DNA from: CAVTWH01 sp963794685
GTDB taxonomy: Bacteria > Actinomycetota > Actinomycetes > Mycobacteriales > Micromonosporaceae
Length of the DNA stretch: 64,000 nt
Direction of reading: 5' to 3'
Assembly (NCBI GenBank): GCA_963794685.1
Contig: CAWCFK010000004.1
Location: 124,001 to 188,000 of the forward strand
In this document: one piece after another, positions 8,443 to 18,295 of the stretch
How positions within the stretch are numbered: the stretch's first letter is position 1
Layout: every line of letters starts with the position of its first letter
Notes under the pieces: generated by a model
The model's database searches: none
The model's input: only the letters and a program-made list of their open reading frames with translations
Told to the model about the DNA's origin: nothing
Position numbers and translations under genes: made by a program

Positions 8443-10024
8443 GTGACGCCGATCTGGGTGAACGCCGATTCGATTGAATCCAGCCAAAAGACGATGGCGA
8501 GCGGCGATCCATCGGGGGCAGATCCGGCGTCTGGGACCGGCGCTCCGGCCATGCCCGCGCCGGGGCGCCGGCCCGGTCCGGCGGGACGCGGGTTGCGGCA
8601 CGCCGGACGCGGGCTGCGGCAGGCCGGGGAACCACTGCGGGTACCGGTGTTCCGCTGGTGGTTCGTCAGCCAGGTGCTCTCCGCGTCCGGCACGATGACC
8701 CAGATCGGTCGCCCAGTCCTGGCTGGTGCTGCAGATCACCGGGCACGCCTTCGACCTCGGCCTGCTCGGCGCGGTGTCGTGGGCGCCGATGCTGCTCGGC
8801 GGCGCCTACGCCGGCGCCCTGGTGGACCGCTGGGACCGTCGTCGCCTGCTGATCGTCACGCAACTGGCGTTTCTGGTGATCGGCGTCGGCCAGGCCGCGC
8901 TGGTTGCCACCGGCGCCATCGAGCTGTGGATGATCTACGTGCTCGGCGGCCTCACCGGCGTGGTGATGGCGCTCGACAGCCCGGCCCGCCAGGTGTACGT
9001 GCTGGAACTGGTCGGCCGGGAGCGGCTGGTGAGCGCGGTCAGCCTGTACGAGGTGATCCTCAACGCCTCCCGGGTGATCGGGCCGGGCGTCGGCGGCCTG
9101 CTGCTGGCCACCCTCGGTGTCTCCTGGTGTTTCGCCGTCAACGCGCTGTCCTTCCTCGCCCCGCTGCTGGTCCTGCTCCGCTACCGGCCGACCGCCCAGG
9201 TTGCATCCGCCCAGGTTGCATCCGCTGATGTCGCGCCCGTCGTGCCCGTTGATCCGGTCGCGCCCGACGAGACCGGCCGGGGTGGCCGGCGGGCCGGCAG
9301 TGGTGCCCTCGCCGGAGTGCGGATTTCCTGGCGGAGTCCGGTGATCCGGTCCTGCCTGCTGGTCGCCGTCGCCGGTGGTCTGCTGTTCAACCTGGGTATC
9401 GCGCTGCTCGTGCTCGCCACCCGGGTGCTGCACCTGGGCGGCGGCGGGTACGGGCTGCTGATGTCGGCGTTCGGGCTGGGCGCGATCCCGGGCGCGCTGG
9501 TGGCAGCCGGGACCGGCGCGCCGAGCGGCGCCAAGGTGCGCGTCCTCGCAGTGCTCTCCGGTGCCATCGTGCTGGCCACCGCCGCTGCCCCCGGGCCGGT
9601 ACCGGCGTTCATCGGCTTGGCCGCCGCCGGCTTCGCCTCGATCTGGTTGATCTCGGTGGCCAACACGCTGGTCCAGTTGCGCGCGGAACCGGCGCTGGCC
9701 GGCCGGGTGATGGGCGTGTGGGGGATGGCGCTGCCCGGCACGGTGCCGTTCACCGGCCTGCTCACGTCGGCGGTGACCCAGGAGTTCGGCGGGCGCGCCG
9801 GCTTCGGGCTGGCCGGCGTCGCCCTGCTCGCCGCCGGCCTGGGCTGCTGGTGGGCGCTCGCCGACCGTGGCGCCGCGAACCCGGCCGTTCCCGGGCCACC
9901 TACCACTCCAACTGTCGTGGCGGCGCCGGCGCCCGTCCTCGAATCCGTATCGACCGCAGCCGGGACGTCAGCTGGTAGATCCGGTCAGCCGGCGCAGGCG
10001 CCGACACCACAGGCCAGCGTCTGA
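8443..10024 (+). CDS. MFS transporter, EntS/MFS_3-type exporter (frameshifted)
   Basis: About 525 residues after correcting one frameshift near 8711, between TMTQI and the AQSWLVLQITGHAF segment. Roughly twelve hydrophobic helices are visible, with the family features GALVDRWDRRRLL in the loop between helices 2 and 3 and LDSPARQVYVLELVG. MFS_3 members export siderophores, antibiotics and similar small molecules with proton coupling. A cytoplasmic central loop carries the duplicated QVASAQVASA. The start is uncertain: GTG at 8443 lies six bases after TACCCT, but about 60 residues of low complexity precede the first helix. It is divergent from the ROK gene and probably controlled by it. Confidence 0.8.
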
Positions 10025-10038
10025 TGCGAATGAAGTCC

Positions 10039-10078
10039 GGCCGAAGGCCCGTAGCCGACTCCCATGGGCCCTTCGGCC
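10039..10078 (+). terminator. Hairpin after the MFS gene
   Basis: GGCCGAAGG and CCTTCGGCC form a nine-base perfect stem around a 22-base loop just after the MFS stop. No T-run follows, which is usual for actinobacterial terminators. Confidence 0.55.
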
Positions 10079-10279
10079 GAAGCGCATCACCGGTACGGAA
10101 CTGGCATGACCTCCAAACAGGTGACCCGTACCCCAGGACGCCGGACGCACTGTCCGATCGGCGGTGCCCAGACCACGCCTGAGTCGGATCTGAGCCACAC
10201 CACTTCCCGCCGTTCGGCCGTCGGCGTATCAGTCGTCATGCGGACCGCTTCTCGACGGGCCGCATGACGAGGTGGCCCC

Positions 10280-11308
10280 GTGACAGATGACGACAGCAAC
10301 GCCGGAGAGTTGTCGGAGTACCAGGCCGAACTCGAAGCCTCGCTCGATGCCGGGCAGGTACCGGACGGCTGGGAGTACCAAGTGTCCTGGGATGCGCGGC
10401 CGGGCACCGACGGCCGCTTTGCCGTCGCCGCGGCCGTTGTCGCCGCTGGCCTGATCGCCGGATGGATTGCCTGGGGATGGAAGGCCGGCATCGCCGCCGG
10501 ATTCGTCGCGGTCGCGGTGATGATGCTGTTGGCGGTGCCGAGAGGCGGTCCCACGCCCGGTTCGATGATCACAGAGACGTTCACACCGCCGGATGAGACC
10601 GTGGCCGAGCTTGGTGTGGCGGGCCACGAGCTGGTGAAGGTCACACGCGGACGGCCGAAGTTCACGCGGATGCGTCCGGCGACGTCCACCGATCGGGGCA
10701 GCATCCGTCGCGGCTTGGTCGGCACGGCTGCCATGGTGATCATCTTCGGTACGCTGACGCTGCTGGTCGAGTCCGGCCGGATCGGTCCGACCGTTTACCT
10801 GCGAACCGGATCGATCCTCGGCGCGGTGGCCGGCGTCGGCCTCGCGGTGTGGTTGTGGGTACGCATGGGCGCGTACTCCCGGTCGGACACGTCCGACCGG
10901 GAGTCTCTCACCGATGGGATCTTGGGCACCGCCACCAGCGGCGGAGCCGCTGTGGAGGCCGTCGGCACCGGGCTGTTAGCCCGGCTCCCGCCGAGGGTGG
11001 CCCGGGTGGTGGGGCCGGGTTTCATCCTCGTCTGGGCGGCCGTTTCCGTGCTCGTCGCCTTCAGCCTGGCTCCGCCGGCGGGCCACTTGTGGTCGTCGGC
11101 CGCAGCGGCCGCAGATCTCATCGCGTTCATCATCGCTGGCCTCCGCGCGTTGCTCCTGGCTTCGATCGCACTGGTGAAACGGGACGGCTCCGCGCTCAAA
11201 GGTGTGTTGCTGACGCTCGGCCTGACGGGAGTACTGCTGCTGGTCGCGAAGCTGTTCGGCTGGCTCGACGACTGGACAGCGGTCATTACGTGGGTACGCC
11301 AGCGGTGA
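10280..11308 (+). CDS. Hypothetical multi-pass membrane protein
   Basis: 342 residues from a GTG with a GAGGTGG site. An acidic N-terminus of about 45 residues (MTDDDSNAGELSEYQAEL) precedes hydrophobic segments near residues 52-90, 150-168, 176-195, 250-270, 275-300 and 308-325. No family was recognised. GC at third codon positions is a little lower than in the envelope genes to the left, and the gene opens a stretch of unrelated orphan genes, so it may be acquired. There is no obvious operon partner. Confidence 0.7.
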   Translation: MTDDDSNAGELSEYQAELEASLDAGQVPDGWEYQVSWDARPGTDGRFAVAAAVVAAGLIAGWIAWGWKAGIAAGFVAVAVMMLLAVPRGGPTPGSMITETFTPPDETVAELGVAGHELVKVTRGRPKFTRMRPATSTDRGSIRRGLVGTAAMVIIFGTLTLLVESGRIGPTVYLRTGSILGAVAGVGLAVWLWVRMGAYSRSDTSDRESLTDGILGTATSGGAAVEAVGTGLLARLPPRVARVVGPGFILVWAAVSVLVAFSLAPPAGHLWSSAAAAADLIAFIIAGLRALLLASIALVKRDGSALKGVLLTLGLTGVLLLVAKLFGWLDDWTAVITWVRQR

Positions 11309-11416
11309 CCTGGCACCTCATGGGGGACGGTGATCGGACCTGGGCCCATCGCCAGTGCGATCGGCTCAGACCGGGTGCTCGGCCTGACCACCCCTACACC
11401 CTGGCGCTACCTGTGG

Positions 11417-12370
11417 TCAGCTCTGCTGGTAGTTCACTGCGGCGAATCCGCACGACCGGTGCAGGTGCAGGTAGTAGGCGCCCTCCCCGGAGTCGTCCAG
11501 GTCCGCACCGCCGACCAGGCCTACGTAGTCCATCGACTGCCCGCAACCAGGGCAGTCGGCGTGTTCGGCGTTCTGGATCCAGTCGGGCCGGCCGCCCAAC
11601 GTCGAACCGCCGCGGTCCCAGGCGCTGGCCCGGTACGGGCTCGGCCGGGCCGGCCCGGTGACCGGCCGCAGCGTCGGCGGGTCCTCCGGTTCGGCGGCAC
11701 CGGGCAGATATCTCGGGCGAGTGTTGCCTGTCCACCAGGTGGCGCTGCCGGCGGGTTCGACCCGGCTGTACAGCGTCGTGTAGCAGGCGCAGAAGTGACA
11801 GGTCTCGATCACCAGGCGGCCGGACCAGCCGGTGTGCGCCAGCGCGGCGGCTACGGCTGGCTCGGCGGTGTCGAGGTCGGCGACGGTCCACAGGGGCGAC
11901 GCGCACCATGGACAGGTGGCGCCGTCGGTGCGTGGCGATGTCTCGCGCAGGAGCCACCGGTACGCGGTGTCGCCGCACAGATCACGTCGGTTGCCGTCTG
12001 GGCCCACGGTCCAGCCGCCTTCGAGTGCGTAGCGCAGCGGCCCGACGTGCAGCTTGTCGGAGCCGGCTGGCGGATGCGCCACCCACCGACGCATGGCTTG
12101 TTCGGCGAGTGGATGAGCACTGTGCGCCAGGGCGAGGAAGAGGTGGTTGAGCCGATCCGGCGCCCGTCCGCCGTCGACCAACCCGATGACACGGCGGACC
12201 ACGCCGGTGTCAGCCGCGCGGTACAACTTCGGCGGGTACAGCACATCGAGGTCGAACAGCAGACCCTGGCGCGGGACCAACCGCCGCGGTTCGTCATCCG
12301 CGATTCGGGAAAGTTCGTCGATCGCGTCGTCGTCCCCGGCAGCGGCTCTCCTGATCAACTCCTCAATCAC
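11417..12370 (-). CDS. Hypothetical protein with Cys-rich, DUF1963-like C-terminus
   Basis: 317 residues. The N-terminal third is helical. The middle has two Cys pairs (CPWC and CHFCAC). The end has the pattern GGRPDWIQ...CPGCGQSM...YVG...YLH, which resembles the C-terminal part of YwqG/DUF1963 proteins; several Cys and His residues could hold zinc. The function of that family is unknown. The GTG lies six bases after TAGCAT on the minus strand, suggesting a leaderless transcript. The family match comes from memory of its motifs and is moderate. Confidence 0.65.
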   Translation of the reverse strand: MIEELIRRAAAGDDDAIDELSRIADDEPRRLVPRQGLLFDLDVLYPPKLYRAADTGVVRRVIGLVDGGRAPDRLNHLFLALAHSAHPLAEQAMRRWVAHPPAGSDKLHVGPLRYALEGGWTVGPDGNRRDLCGDTAYRWLLRETSPRTDGATCPWCASPLWTVADLDTAEPAVAAALAHTGWSGRLVIETCHFCACYTTLYSRVEPAGSATWWTGNTRPRYLPGAAEPEDPPTLRPVTGPARPSPYRASAWDRGGSTLGGRPDWIQNAEHADCPGCGQSMDYVGLVGGADLDDSGEGAYYLHLHRSCGFAAVNYQQS

Positions 12371-12736
12371 GGGCCGATGCTAGTTCACGTCGATCATCCG
12401 GTCCCTACGAACACAGTGCCGTCACACGCCGGGCAGAGTTAGCCGATCACGCGTTCGGTCTTCGCTGCCGAGCATCACGCTGCCAACCGGATGGCATCCG
12501 GATCTGGCCGATGAGCGTGCGTTGGCTGACGTGGGGACATTGCGGCGAACGGCGTGCAGAAGCGATGCGTGCGCAGGCACGACCTCGGTGCGGTACGCGC
12601 CAACGGGGACGTCTCGGATCGACCGCCTGTCGCGTGGGTACGGGGACGGCGCCGGCCGTGACGGATCTGATCCACAAGCCGCGGACCCGGATTCGGGTGC
12701 TGGTCACTATGCCCAGGTGGGTGCGGAGACGACGAC
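12371..12736. other. Intergenic, no gene seen
   Basis: Neither strand has an open frame here that reads as protein: candidates are Arg-rich and lack a start signal. The left end (12377-12382) holds the -10 box of the gene to its left. Confidence 0.5.
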
Positions 12737-13036
12737 CTACCAGGTGAGTCCACCGAGATGGTTATGGCCGGACAGCAGACGGGCGATGCGGTCCTGCGCC
12801 GCTTTGCGTATGTCAGGCTGGGGGTGGTGTGCGTGCAGCGCGAGTTCCCCGTACATGTCATAGAAGTTCAACCGCTCGCGCAGCTGCTCGCGCTCGAACA
12901 GTTCCGGATACGCGCTGTGCAGCCATCCGGGGACCGCTGTGAGTGTGGTCGCGTCGAGCCCTTGTCCGTCGGGTACGGGTGGGTACTCTTGCGCCTTCGC
13001 GCACCAGCGGCTGATCTGCTGCTGGTCGCTCGTCAC
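12737..13036 (-). CDS. Small hypothetical protein
   Basis: 99 residues with a GTG start. The composition is balanced and the sequence predicts helices (FEREQLRERLNFYDMYGE, DIRKAAQDRIARLL), as in a real soluble protein rather than a shadow frame. No family was recognised, and no ribosome site or clear -10 box precedes it. It faces a divergent esterase gene 34 bp away. Confidence 0.5.
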   Translation of the reverse strand: MTSDQQQISRWCAKAQEYPPVPDGQGLDATTLTAVPGWLHSAYPELFEREQLRERLNFYDMYGELALHAHHPQPDIRKAAQDRIARLLSGHNHLGGLTW

Positions 13037-13070
13037 CGACGACGCCGAGATGGTCTCAGGGCGGTGAGCG

Positions 13071-13787
13071 ATGCGACGATCTCAGAGACGAAACACCCGG
13101 GGATTGGATGGTGCGGCTGTGGGTGGTGCCTCTCTCGGCGCGGGCTCGGGCGAGTTCGTCACTGAGACCTTCGCGCACGACGGTGGACGGCAGGTGACGG
13201 TGTACGTGCCGCCGGACCCGCCCGAGGCGATCGTCTTCGCCGGTGACGGGCAGGTCATCTCGCCATGGGGTGGAGACCTCGTGGCGATCGATGTACCGCC
13301 CACGATGGTGGTGGGGGTTCACCGGCCGGTCGACGAGACGCTCCGGCTCCAGGAGTACTCACCGGGCTTCGATCCGGAGCGGTTCGCGGCGCATGAGACG
13401 TTCCTCGTCCGAGATGTTCGACGGTGGACGCAGACCCGGTTCGGAGTAGCACTGCCCCCCGAACGGACTGCGGTGTTCGGTGTCTCGGCGAGTGGAGAGT
13501 TCGCGCTTGCCATGGGTTTGCGTCACCCGCACGTCTTCGGTGCCGTCTTCTGTGCCTCCCCGGGTGCCGGCTACCAGCCACCTGCGGCAATGCCGGCTCA
13601 ACTCCCGCGTACGTACATCGTCGCCGGCACGCAGGAGCCGTTCTTCCTCGAGAACGCAACGCGGTGGGCGACAGCCATACGCGACGCGGGCGGAGACGTC
13701 GTCATGAACGAGCGCGAGGGGTCGCACGGCGACGTGTTCTGGCAACTGGAGTTCCCGCTGATGGTGGCGTGGGCGTTCGGACGGTGA
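13071..13787 (+). CDS. Putative esterase (alpha/beta hydrolase, esterase-D-like)
   Basis: 238 residues. The nucleophile elbow is FGVSASGEF (Ser near residue 143), with a likely catalytic His in EGSHGDVFW near residue 222. The layout of VTVYVPPD near the start and GVHRP after it matches putative esterases related to enterochelin esterase. The ATG at 13071 has an AGGGCGGTG site. The first 30 residues are Arg/Gly-rich and may not belong to the fold, so a later start is possible. The substrate is unknown. Confidence 0.72.
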   Translation: MRRSQRRNTRGLDGAAVGGASLGAGSGEFVTETFAHDGGRQVTVYVPPDPPEAIVFAGDGQVISPWGGDLVAIDVPPTMVVGVHRPVDETLRLQEYSPGFDPERFAAHETFLVRDVRRWTQTRFGVALPPERTAVFGVSASGEFALAMGLRHPHVFGAVFCASPGAGYQPPAAMPAQLPRTYIVAGTQEPFFLENATRWATAIRDAGGDVVMNEREGSHGDVFWQLEFPLMVAWAFGR

Positions 13788-13884
13788 CGTCGCCGAAAGG
13801 CACGCTCATGCCGCGATCAGCTCGCCACGGAACCTCACGTCGACTTTGTCCGTCCGGCTCGCGCACTGCCGATGTGCGTACGGC

Positions 13885-14550
13885 TCATTGGGCCCTGGCT
13901 TGCATGATCGCCTGATCGTCCCGCTCCTTGCCCTGTGCACGTCGCACCAGGCGGCACACTTCCCGCAGGCCGGCAGCCTCGATCTGGAAACCGACGTCAT
14001 CCGCCGTGTAGAGATGGCGCTCGAGCTCGATCTCATGGCCGAACTGGCGGTATGCCCCGGAAACGTCGCGCGTGCCTTTGCCGGACTGGAATCCGACGAG
14101 CAGATGGCCGGCCGGGCGGAGAACCCGGGCGGCCTCTGCGAAGAGGCGCGCTTGACCGGCGGGAGGAGTGTGGATGATCGAGTACCACAGCATCACGCCT
14201 GCGAACTGGCTGTCCGGGTAGGGCAGCTCGGTCAACGAGCCCACAGTGAACATCAGGCCAGGGTGGTTGCGTCGGGCCATGGCGACCATGCCCGGCGAGA
14301 GGTCGACACCCTCCACCGAGCAACCGCGTTCGGTGAGGTATTGACTCATCCGGCCGGTGCCACATCCTGCATCAAGGACCTGCGCGTCGTTGCCCGCCGT
14401 CACCGCCATGGCGAAAGCGTCCACCATGGCGAGGTCGAGGGGTGCCTCCGCGCGGGTGTCCGGCAGGTAGGTGGCGTAGTCCTCCGCCACGGTGTCGTAG
14501 GCCCGTTGCACCCCGCGGAAGTCGAGCGGATCCGGTGGAGAAAAGATCAC
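13885..14550 (-). CDS. Class I SAM-dependent methyltransferase
   Basis: 221 residues. Motif I is VLDAGCGTGRMSQYL, followed by VEGVDLSPGM, then MLWYSIIHTPP and RVLRPAGHLLVGF. This is the Methyltransf_11/25 type of fold that methylates small molecules using S-adenosylmethionine. The GTG at 14550 lies seven bases after CATAAT on the minus strand, a near-consensus -10 box, and is preferred over a TTG at 14595. Substrate is unknown. It follows the DUF2750 gene on the same strand. Confidence 0.82.
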   Translation of the reverse strand: MIFSPPDPLDFRGVQRAYDTVAEDYATYLPDTRAEAPLDLAMVDAFAMAVTAGNDAQVLDAGCGTGRMSQYLTERGCSVEGVDLSPGMVAMARRNHPGLMFTVGSLTELPYPDSQFAGVMLWYSIIHTPPAGQARLFAEAARVLRPAGHLLVGFQSGKGTRDVSGAYRQFGHEIELERHLYTADDVGFQIEAAGLREVCRLVRRAQGKERDDQAIMQARAQ

Positions 14551-14591
14551 CGGCCGGATTATGCCAGCAGCAAGGTCTTGGCCCGGCCCCG

Positions 14592-15044
14592 TCAATGTCC
14601 TGTTCTGCCACAGTCAGCGCACGCCCTACCGGCGATCTGCGCACTCGTGAGACTCCGCTTCTGCCGCGGATCGCTTGTCGCGCGGTATCGCCGGACGACG
14701 AGGAGTCGAGGCGATCGGTCCTGCCGATGGCCGGATACGGTGAAGTCCCAGCCCACCAGTCGAGGCCCGGTCCAGTTGATGCCAACGCGGTAACCCTGGT
14801 CGGCGAGTTCTGGAAGCTCACCGTTCCGCCAGGTCTCCAGGGAGACAGAAACGGGGCTGAGGCCGCTGCCCCAGATGGCAGCCGCCCGCTGAGCACGGGA
14901 CCGAGACGACCAGTACGGCAGGGCTCTGGCACCGCTGGAGGTTTTCGGAGCGGGGCTTCCCTGAGCGTCGCGTACGAACCAGATGGTCCGGTGACCTGCA
15001 ACCTCGCGGAAGAATGCCGCAGCCTGTCTGCCGCTCTGGCTCAC
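14592..15044 (-). CDS. DUF2750 domain protein
   Basis: 150 residues. The first 100 match what I know of DUF2750: QAAAFFREVAGHRTIWFVRD, ALPYWSSRSRAQR, VSLETWRNGELPELADQG, then GINWTGPRLVGWD. The family is small, soluble and of unknown role. The final 45 residues are Arg-rich and unlike the family, so the true end may come sooner, with an undetected frameshift after GWDFTV. Confidence 0.68.
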   Translation of the reverse strand: MSQSGRQAAAFFREVAGHRTIWFVRDAQGSPAPKTSSGARALPYWSSRSRAQRAAAIWGSGLSPVSVSLETWRNGELPELADQGYRVGINWTGPRLVGWDFTVSGHRQDRSPRLLVVRRYRATSDPRQKRSLTSAQIAGRACADCGRTGH

Positions 15045-15206
15045 GGGTCACCACGTTACCGCGCGACGCCAGCGGAATTTGGTGCCACCCGAGTCTGCGC
15101 CGGCCCTCATCAGGCTGGCACAGCGTGGTACCGGGGCGAGGATCTTGGCAGCCGCCTCTGCCGCGGACCAGGCGCTACCGGCGAGCTGTGCCACACCGGG
15201 GAAGGC

Positions 15207-15659
15207 CTATTCGTCTCCGCCGCTGAAAGTGGCCGCCGGAGGCTTGCGGCCCCGCGTGGCCTTGGCGGGTGCGACCGCCTGAGCCGGCTGAACGTCGGTT
15301 TGGGACTGGGCTGCCTCGTACGCCTGCACGATGCTCTGCGAGATCCGCCCCCGGGCGGCCAACTGCTGGCCCGTCGCCGAGGCCCACTCCCGAATCTGTG
15401 CGTTTCGGTCCTTCGTCGCCCGAGCCGAAGCCGCCGCGCTACCACGAGGCGTGCGGGTGACCACGACCTGTCCCACACGGCCACGACTCACCCGCCGCGC
15501 GTGAGCCAAGTACACAGCCAGGGCGTCCTCCAACTCCTTGAGGTGGGCCGTCGACAGGTCGATCGAGTAGGAGACGCCATCGATACCGAACTCAGCCGTC
15601 CGCTCAGCAGCCGACCCGTCGAGGTCGTCAATGAAATGCACAACGGTGCTACTCGCCAT
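15207..15659 (-). CDS. Lsr2-family nucleoid protein
   Basis: 150 residues from the ATG with a GGAAGGA site, giving MASSTVVHFIDDLDG. The N-terminal dimerisation domain holds FGIDGVSYSIDLS, a middle linker is rich in Arg and Ser, and the DNA-binding end reads IREWASATGQQLAARGRI, with the RGR that enters the minor groove of AT-rich DNA. Lsr2 silences acquired AT-rich genes in actinobacteria. This copy is longer than typical Lsr2 (about 110 residues), has SQSIVQAY where the usual form has a Pro after RGRI, and lies among orphan genes, so it is probably a paralogue rather than the main one. Confidence 0.82.
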   Translation of the reverse strand: MASSTVVHFIDDLDGSAAERTAEFGIDGVSYSIDLSTAHLKELEDALAVYLAHARRVSRGRVGQVVVTRTPRGSAAASARATKDRNAQIREWASATGQQLAARGRISQSIVQAYEAAQSQTDVQPAQAVAPAKATRGRKPPAATFSGGDE

Positions 15660-16020
15660 CGGCATATCCTTCCGTGCGTATTCCAAGATTGCGGAATCCT
15701 GAGTCAGTCCTATCAGGGACTATGGCGATAGTAGCCGCCACCTGAATCCCGTCACTCGCGGGATCGAAAACCCATACGTTGCTTCGGGGGTACCAGATTT
15801 GACGAAGATCCACCCGGGAGCGACCCGTTAGCGGCGAGACCTTGTCCTACCTGGACGACCTGAGATCGAGTTGCAGCCAGCCCAACCAGAAGCCGAGCGG
15901 CGGGCGAATACATGGGCCTAGAGCGTGCCGTCGGACGGATTTGACCTCAACGCAGTTACGGCATCGCTCGAACACGTCGGCCGGCAGTTGTCGAAGCGGC
16001 TACATCCCGGGGCGGCGTGG
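15660..16020. other. Intergenic region upstream of the Lsr2 gene
   Basis: No convincing gene. The part nearest the Lsr2 start is relatively AT-rich and has two small inverted repeats, ATTCC-N8-GGAAT (15680-15697) and AGTCC-N6-GGACT (15706-15721), which could be promoter or autoregulatory sites. A 60-codon frame at 15842-16024 lacks a start signal and protein-like composition. Confidence 0.45.
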
Positions 16021-16752
16021 TTAGAAGTCTGGTTCGGCGCGTAGGCCGGCCAGCGCCGCGGGCGTCTGGTCCGGCGCGAACGACCAGCCGGGGAAACCGC
16101 CCCACGCGATGCTTACGCGAAGGTATTGCACCAGCGTGATGCCGTCCCGTCCCGCCACGTAGGAGAGCGCGGGGTCGGCGCTGTGGTCGGGCAGGTAGAG
16201 GACATGGGTTCCGCCGCTGACGTTCGCCTTGTGAAGCTCGTCGGGAGCGAACGGGAAGGCCAACTCGGCCTCGGCGTCGCCGTCCTCGGTGTGCTCCTCC
16301 CAGCTGTAGTCCAGATAGTCCACGCCGGGCAGTACCATCGGGTCGGGAAAGCCCGGCCCGGGCGGCATGCCCCGGTGTGACGGGAACGGTGTGTTGTAGT
16401 AGAGACCGAGCGTGGGGCAGTCGCCGGTGAAACTCACCGACCCCACCTCGCGCAGGGTCGCGGCGAACGCGGCGGGTAGTCCGCCGATCTCGGCATCGAG
16501 TCGGTCCACGTCGGCACGGTCGGCGTCGGTTGGCGGCTGGTGTACCGGCACCCGGGCGTCGTCGGGAACGTGGCCGAGGCCTTCCAGCTCCTCGGCGATG
16601 CGCGCGACGTGGCGGGCGACGCGGCGCATGGTCTCCCGGGCGACCTCCGCGACGTCGTCAGCCAGATGGCCGGGGACCTCGCCCAGCCCGCTGAGTTCGT
16701 CCCAGACGGCACGGTGTTCACCGGCGAGGAACCGTTGGTGGTATGAGGCCAT
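16021..16752 (-). CDS. Hypothetical protein
   Basis: 243 residues starting MASYHQRFLAGEHRAVWDEL. The first half is helical with many charged residues; the second half is beta-rich with GDCPTLGLYYNTPFPSH and ends in an acidic segment (EEHTEDGDAEAEL) and a Trp-rich region (WGGFPGWSF). It is soluble, with no signal peptide. No family was recognised; the overall look is that of SMI1/KNR4-type or immunity-like proteins, but this is weak. A longer frame to 16869 is Arg/Ala-rich and probably untranslated. Confidence 0.6.
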   Translation of the reverse strand: MASYHQRFLAGEHRAVWDELSGLGEVPGHLADDVAEVARETMRRVARHVARIAEELEGLGHVPDDARVPVHQPPTDADRADVDRLDAEIGGLPAAFAATLREVGSVSFTGDCPTLGLYYNTPFPSHRGMPPGPGFPDPMVLPGVDYLDYSWEEHTEDGDAEAELAFPFAPDELHKANVSGGTHVLYLPDHSADPALSYVAGRDGITLVQYLRVSIAWGGFPGWSFAPDQTPAALAGLRAEPDF

Positions 16753-17010
16753 GGCGGCGAGTGTGCCATACCAGTTCCGGCCGCAGGACTCGGCGACTGG
16801 ACGAACCTTCGCCATGGTCGTCGCCCCTGCCGGCGACGCGGCCCGCGCCGCGCACGCTTCTGGCCGCATACTGCGCCATCAGCGTTCCACCGTGCGTCGG
16901 TGCTGCTCACCCCATTCCCGCGTGATCTCTGCTGCCAACGCACTGATCACGGATCTCGGCTTCGGGTAAGGGCGGCGCGTGTCAGTGCGCCGGGCGCCTA
17001 CCGTGGGTCC

Positions 17011-17790
17011 ATGGTCGTCACAGGTATCGCCGCAGGCGTTCCGTTCAGCGCGCTGCCGCCCATCGGCAACGGGCCTGCCCCGCTCGTCGTGACCTGGCAC
17101 ATGATGGACGCGCCATGCACCGATGCCGCGTTCGCCGCTGCATTGCCGTTGGCCGGTATCCAGGCATGGCGGGTCCATCTGGGCATGCCGTGGTGCGGCG
17201 TGCGCGCCTATCCCGAGGGGTACGAACTGTCTCGCCGTGATCCGATGATGCTCTACGTGGATCCGGTGGTGCGCCAAGCCGTCGAGGAGTTCCCGGCCGC
17301 CCTGGCCGACCTGCGCGCCCGGTTCCCAATCACCGACGCACCGATCGGCGTCGTCGGCGGTTCGCTGGGTGGTGCGGTGGCACTGACCGTGACCGCGAGC
17401 GGTGTCGTGCCGGTAGCGGCGCTGGCGGTGGTGAACGCGGCCATCCGCGCGTCGTCCGTCGTCGCGCTCATCTCGGACTCCCCCGATCGGCCCTACCCGT
17501 GGAACGATGCCTCCCGGGCCGCCGCCGACCGGCTGGACTTCATCGCGCGCGCAGCAGATCTCGGCGGTACGGCACTGCTGGTGGTCAGCGGCGACGAGGA
17601 CTACCCGGTGTTCCGCAGCGACGCCGCGGCCCTTGCGGCCGTGGTTGCAGGGGCGAGCCTGGCGACGGTACCCGGATTGGCTCACCCACTCGCCGAGCGA
17701 CCAGGCGAAGAACCGGCCCCACAGACACCCGAGGCGAAGATCGTCGACGAGGTGATCACCGCCTGGTTCACCACCCATCTCGCCGGGTAA
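17011..17790 (+). CDS. Alpha/beta hydrolase
   Basis: 259 residues. The nucleophile motif is VVGGSLGGAVAL (Ser near residue 119), an Asp lies in VVSGDEDYPVF, and the His is in PGLAHPLAERP, so a full triad is present. The ATG lies six bases after TACCGT, a likely leaderless start. The substrate is unknown. Confidence 0.78.
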   Translation: MVVTGIAAGVPFSALPPIGNGPAPLVVTWHMMDAPCTDAAFAAALPLAGIQAWRVHLGMPWCGVRAYPEGYELSRRDPMMLYVDPVVRQAVEEFPAALADLRARFPITDAPIGVVGGSLGGAVALTVTASGVVPVAALAVVNAAIRASSVVALISDSPDRPYPWNDASRAAADRLDFIARAADLGGTALLVVSGDEDYPVFRSDAAALAAVVAGASLATVPGLAHPLAERPGEEPAPQTPEAKIVDEVITAWFTTHLAG

Positions 17791-17802
17791 GCCGGGAGCG
17801 GA

Positions 17803-18230
17803 TCAGCCGAGCGCGACGGACGTGTGCCGGCAGCTGAGCTGTTGCCCGCGGCCGCCGCAGAGGTGGACTCGGTCGTCGACCTCACGGTCGGGTTCGCTCC
17901 GCAGGAACCTGTCGGGTCCAACGTCGCCGTTGCTGACATGGACCGCCCACTCCTCGTAGTGCCAGCTGGGGTTACACGCGCAGTCGGTGGACCGGAACCG
18001 GAAGTTGGTCCGGTACCGGGCCGACCTGCCCGCAGGTGCGGGTGAACAGGCAGGGTCGATGCTCGCGGCCGGGGGAACGCCGCCCTGCCGGGCAGCCGCT
18101 CCACGATGATCGCCGATCCGTCGAAGATGAGCCCCAAGCCGAGATCGCGGGCCACGTTCACACCGCCGGTGTGCACCTCGTCGTGGCGCGGGTAGCCGAC
18201 GGCCTCGTCGGCCAGGACGTCGTGGACCAC
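17803..18230 (-). CDS. Hypothetical protein (frameshifted)
   Basis: Two pieces in different frames read as protein: an N-terminal one (HDVLADEAVGYPRHDEVHTGG, GLGLIFDGSAIIVERL) and a C-terminal one (CNPSWHYEEWAVHVSNGD ending at 17803). They join with a shift near 18050. The C-terminal part has several Cys and His residues. No family was recognised. The GTG at 18230 is the best start seen; the true start may lie further upstream. Confidence 0.4.
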
Positions 18231-18295
18231 GACATCGCCGGTCGGCAGGGACTGGGGAAGCGTGACGGCGGGAGCTTATAGGCCTGGTCCGCTCG

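Noticed and set aside
11750..11775. tRNA T-arm-like GGTTCGACCC
   Set aside because: It lies inside a coding frame and no acceptor stem or anticodon arm can be built around it.
12447..12707. An 86-codon minus-strand frame
   Set aside because: Arg/Pro-rich without hydrophobic core pattern or start signal; typical shadow.
15842..16024. A 60-codon plus-strand gene in the Lsr2 upstream region
   Set aside because: No ribosome site or -10 box at a leaderless distance, and composition is Arg/Ser-rich like random frames.
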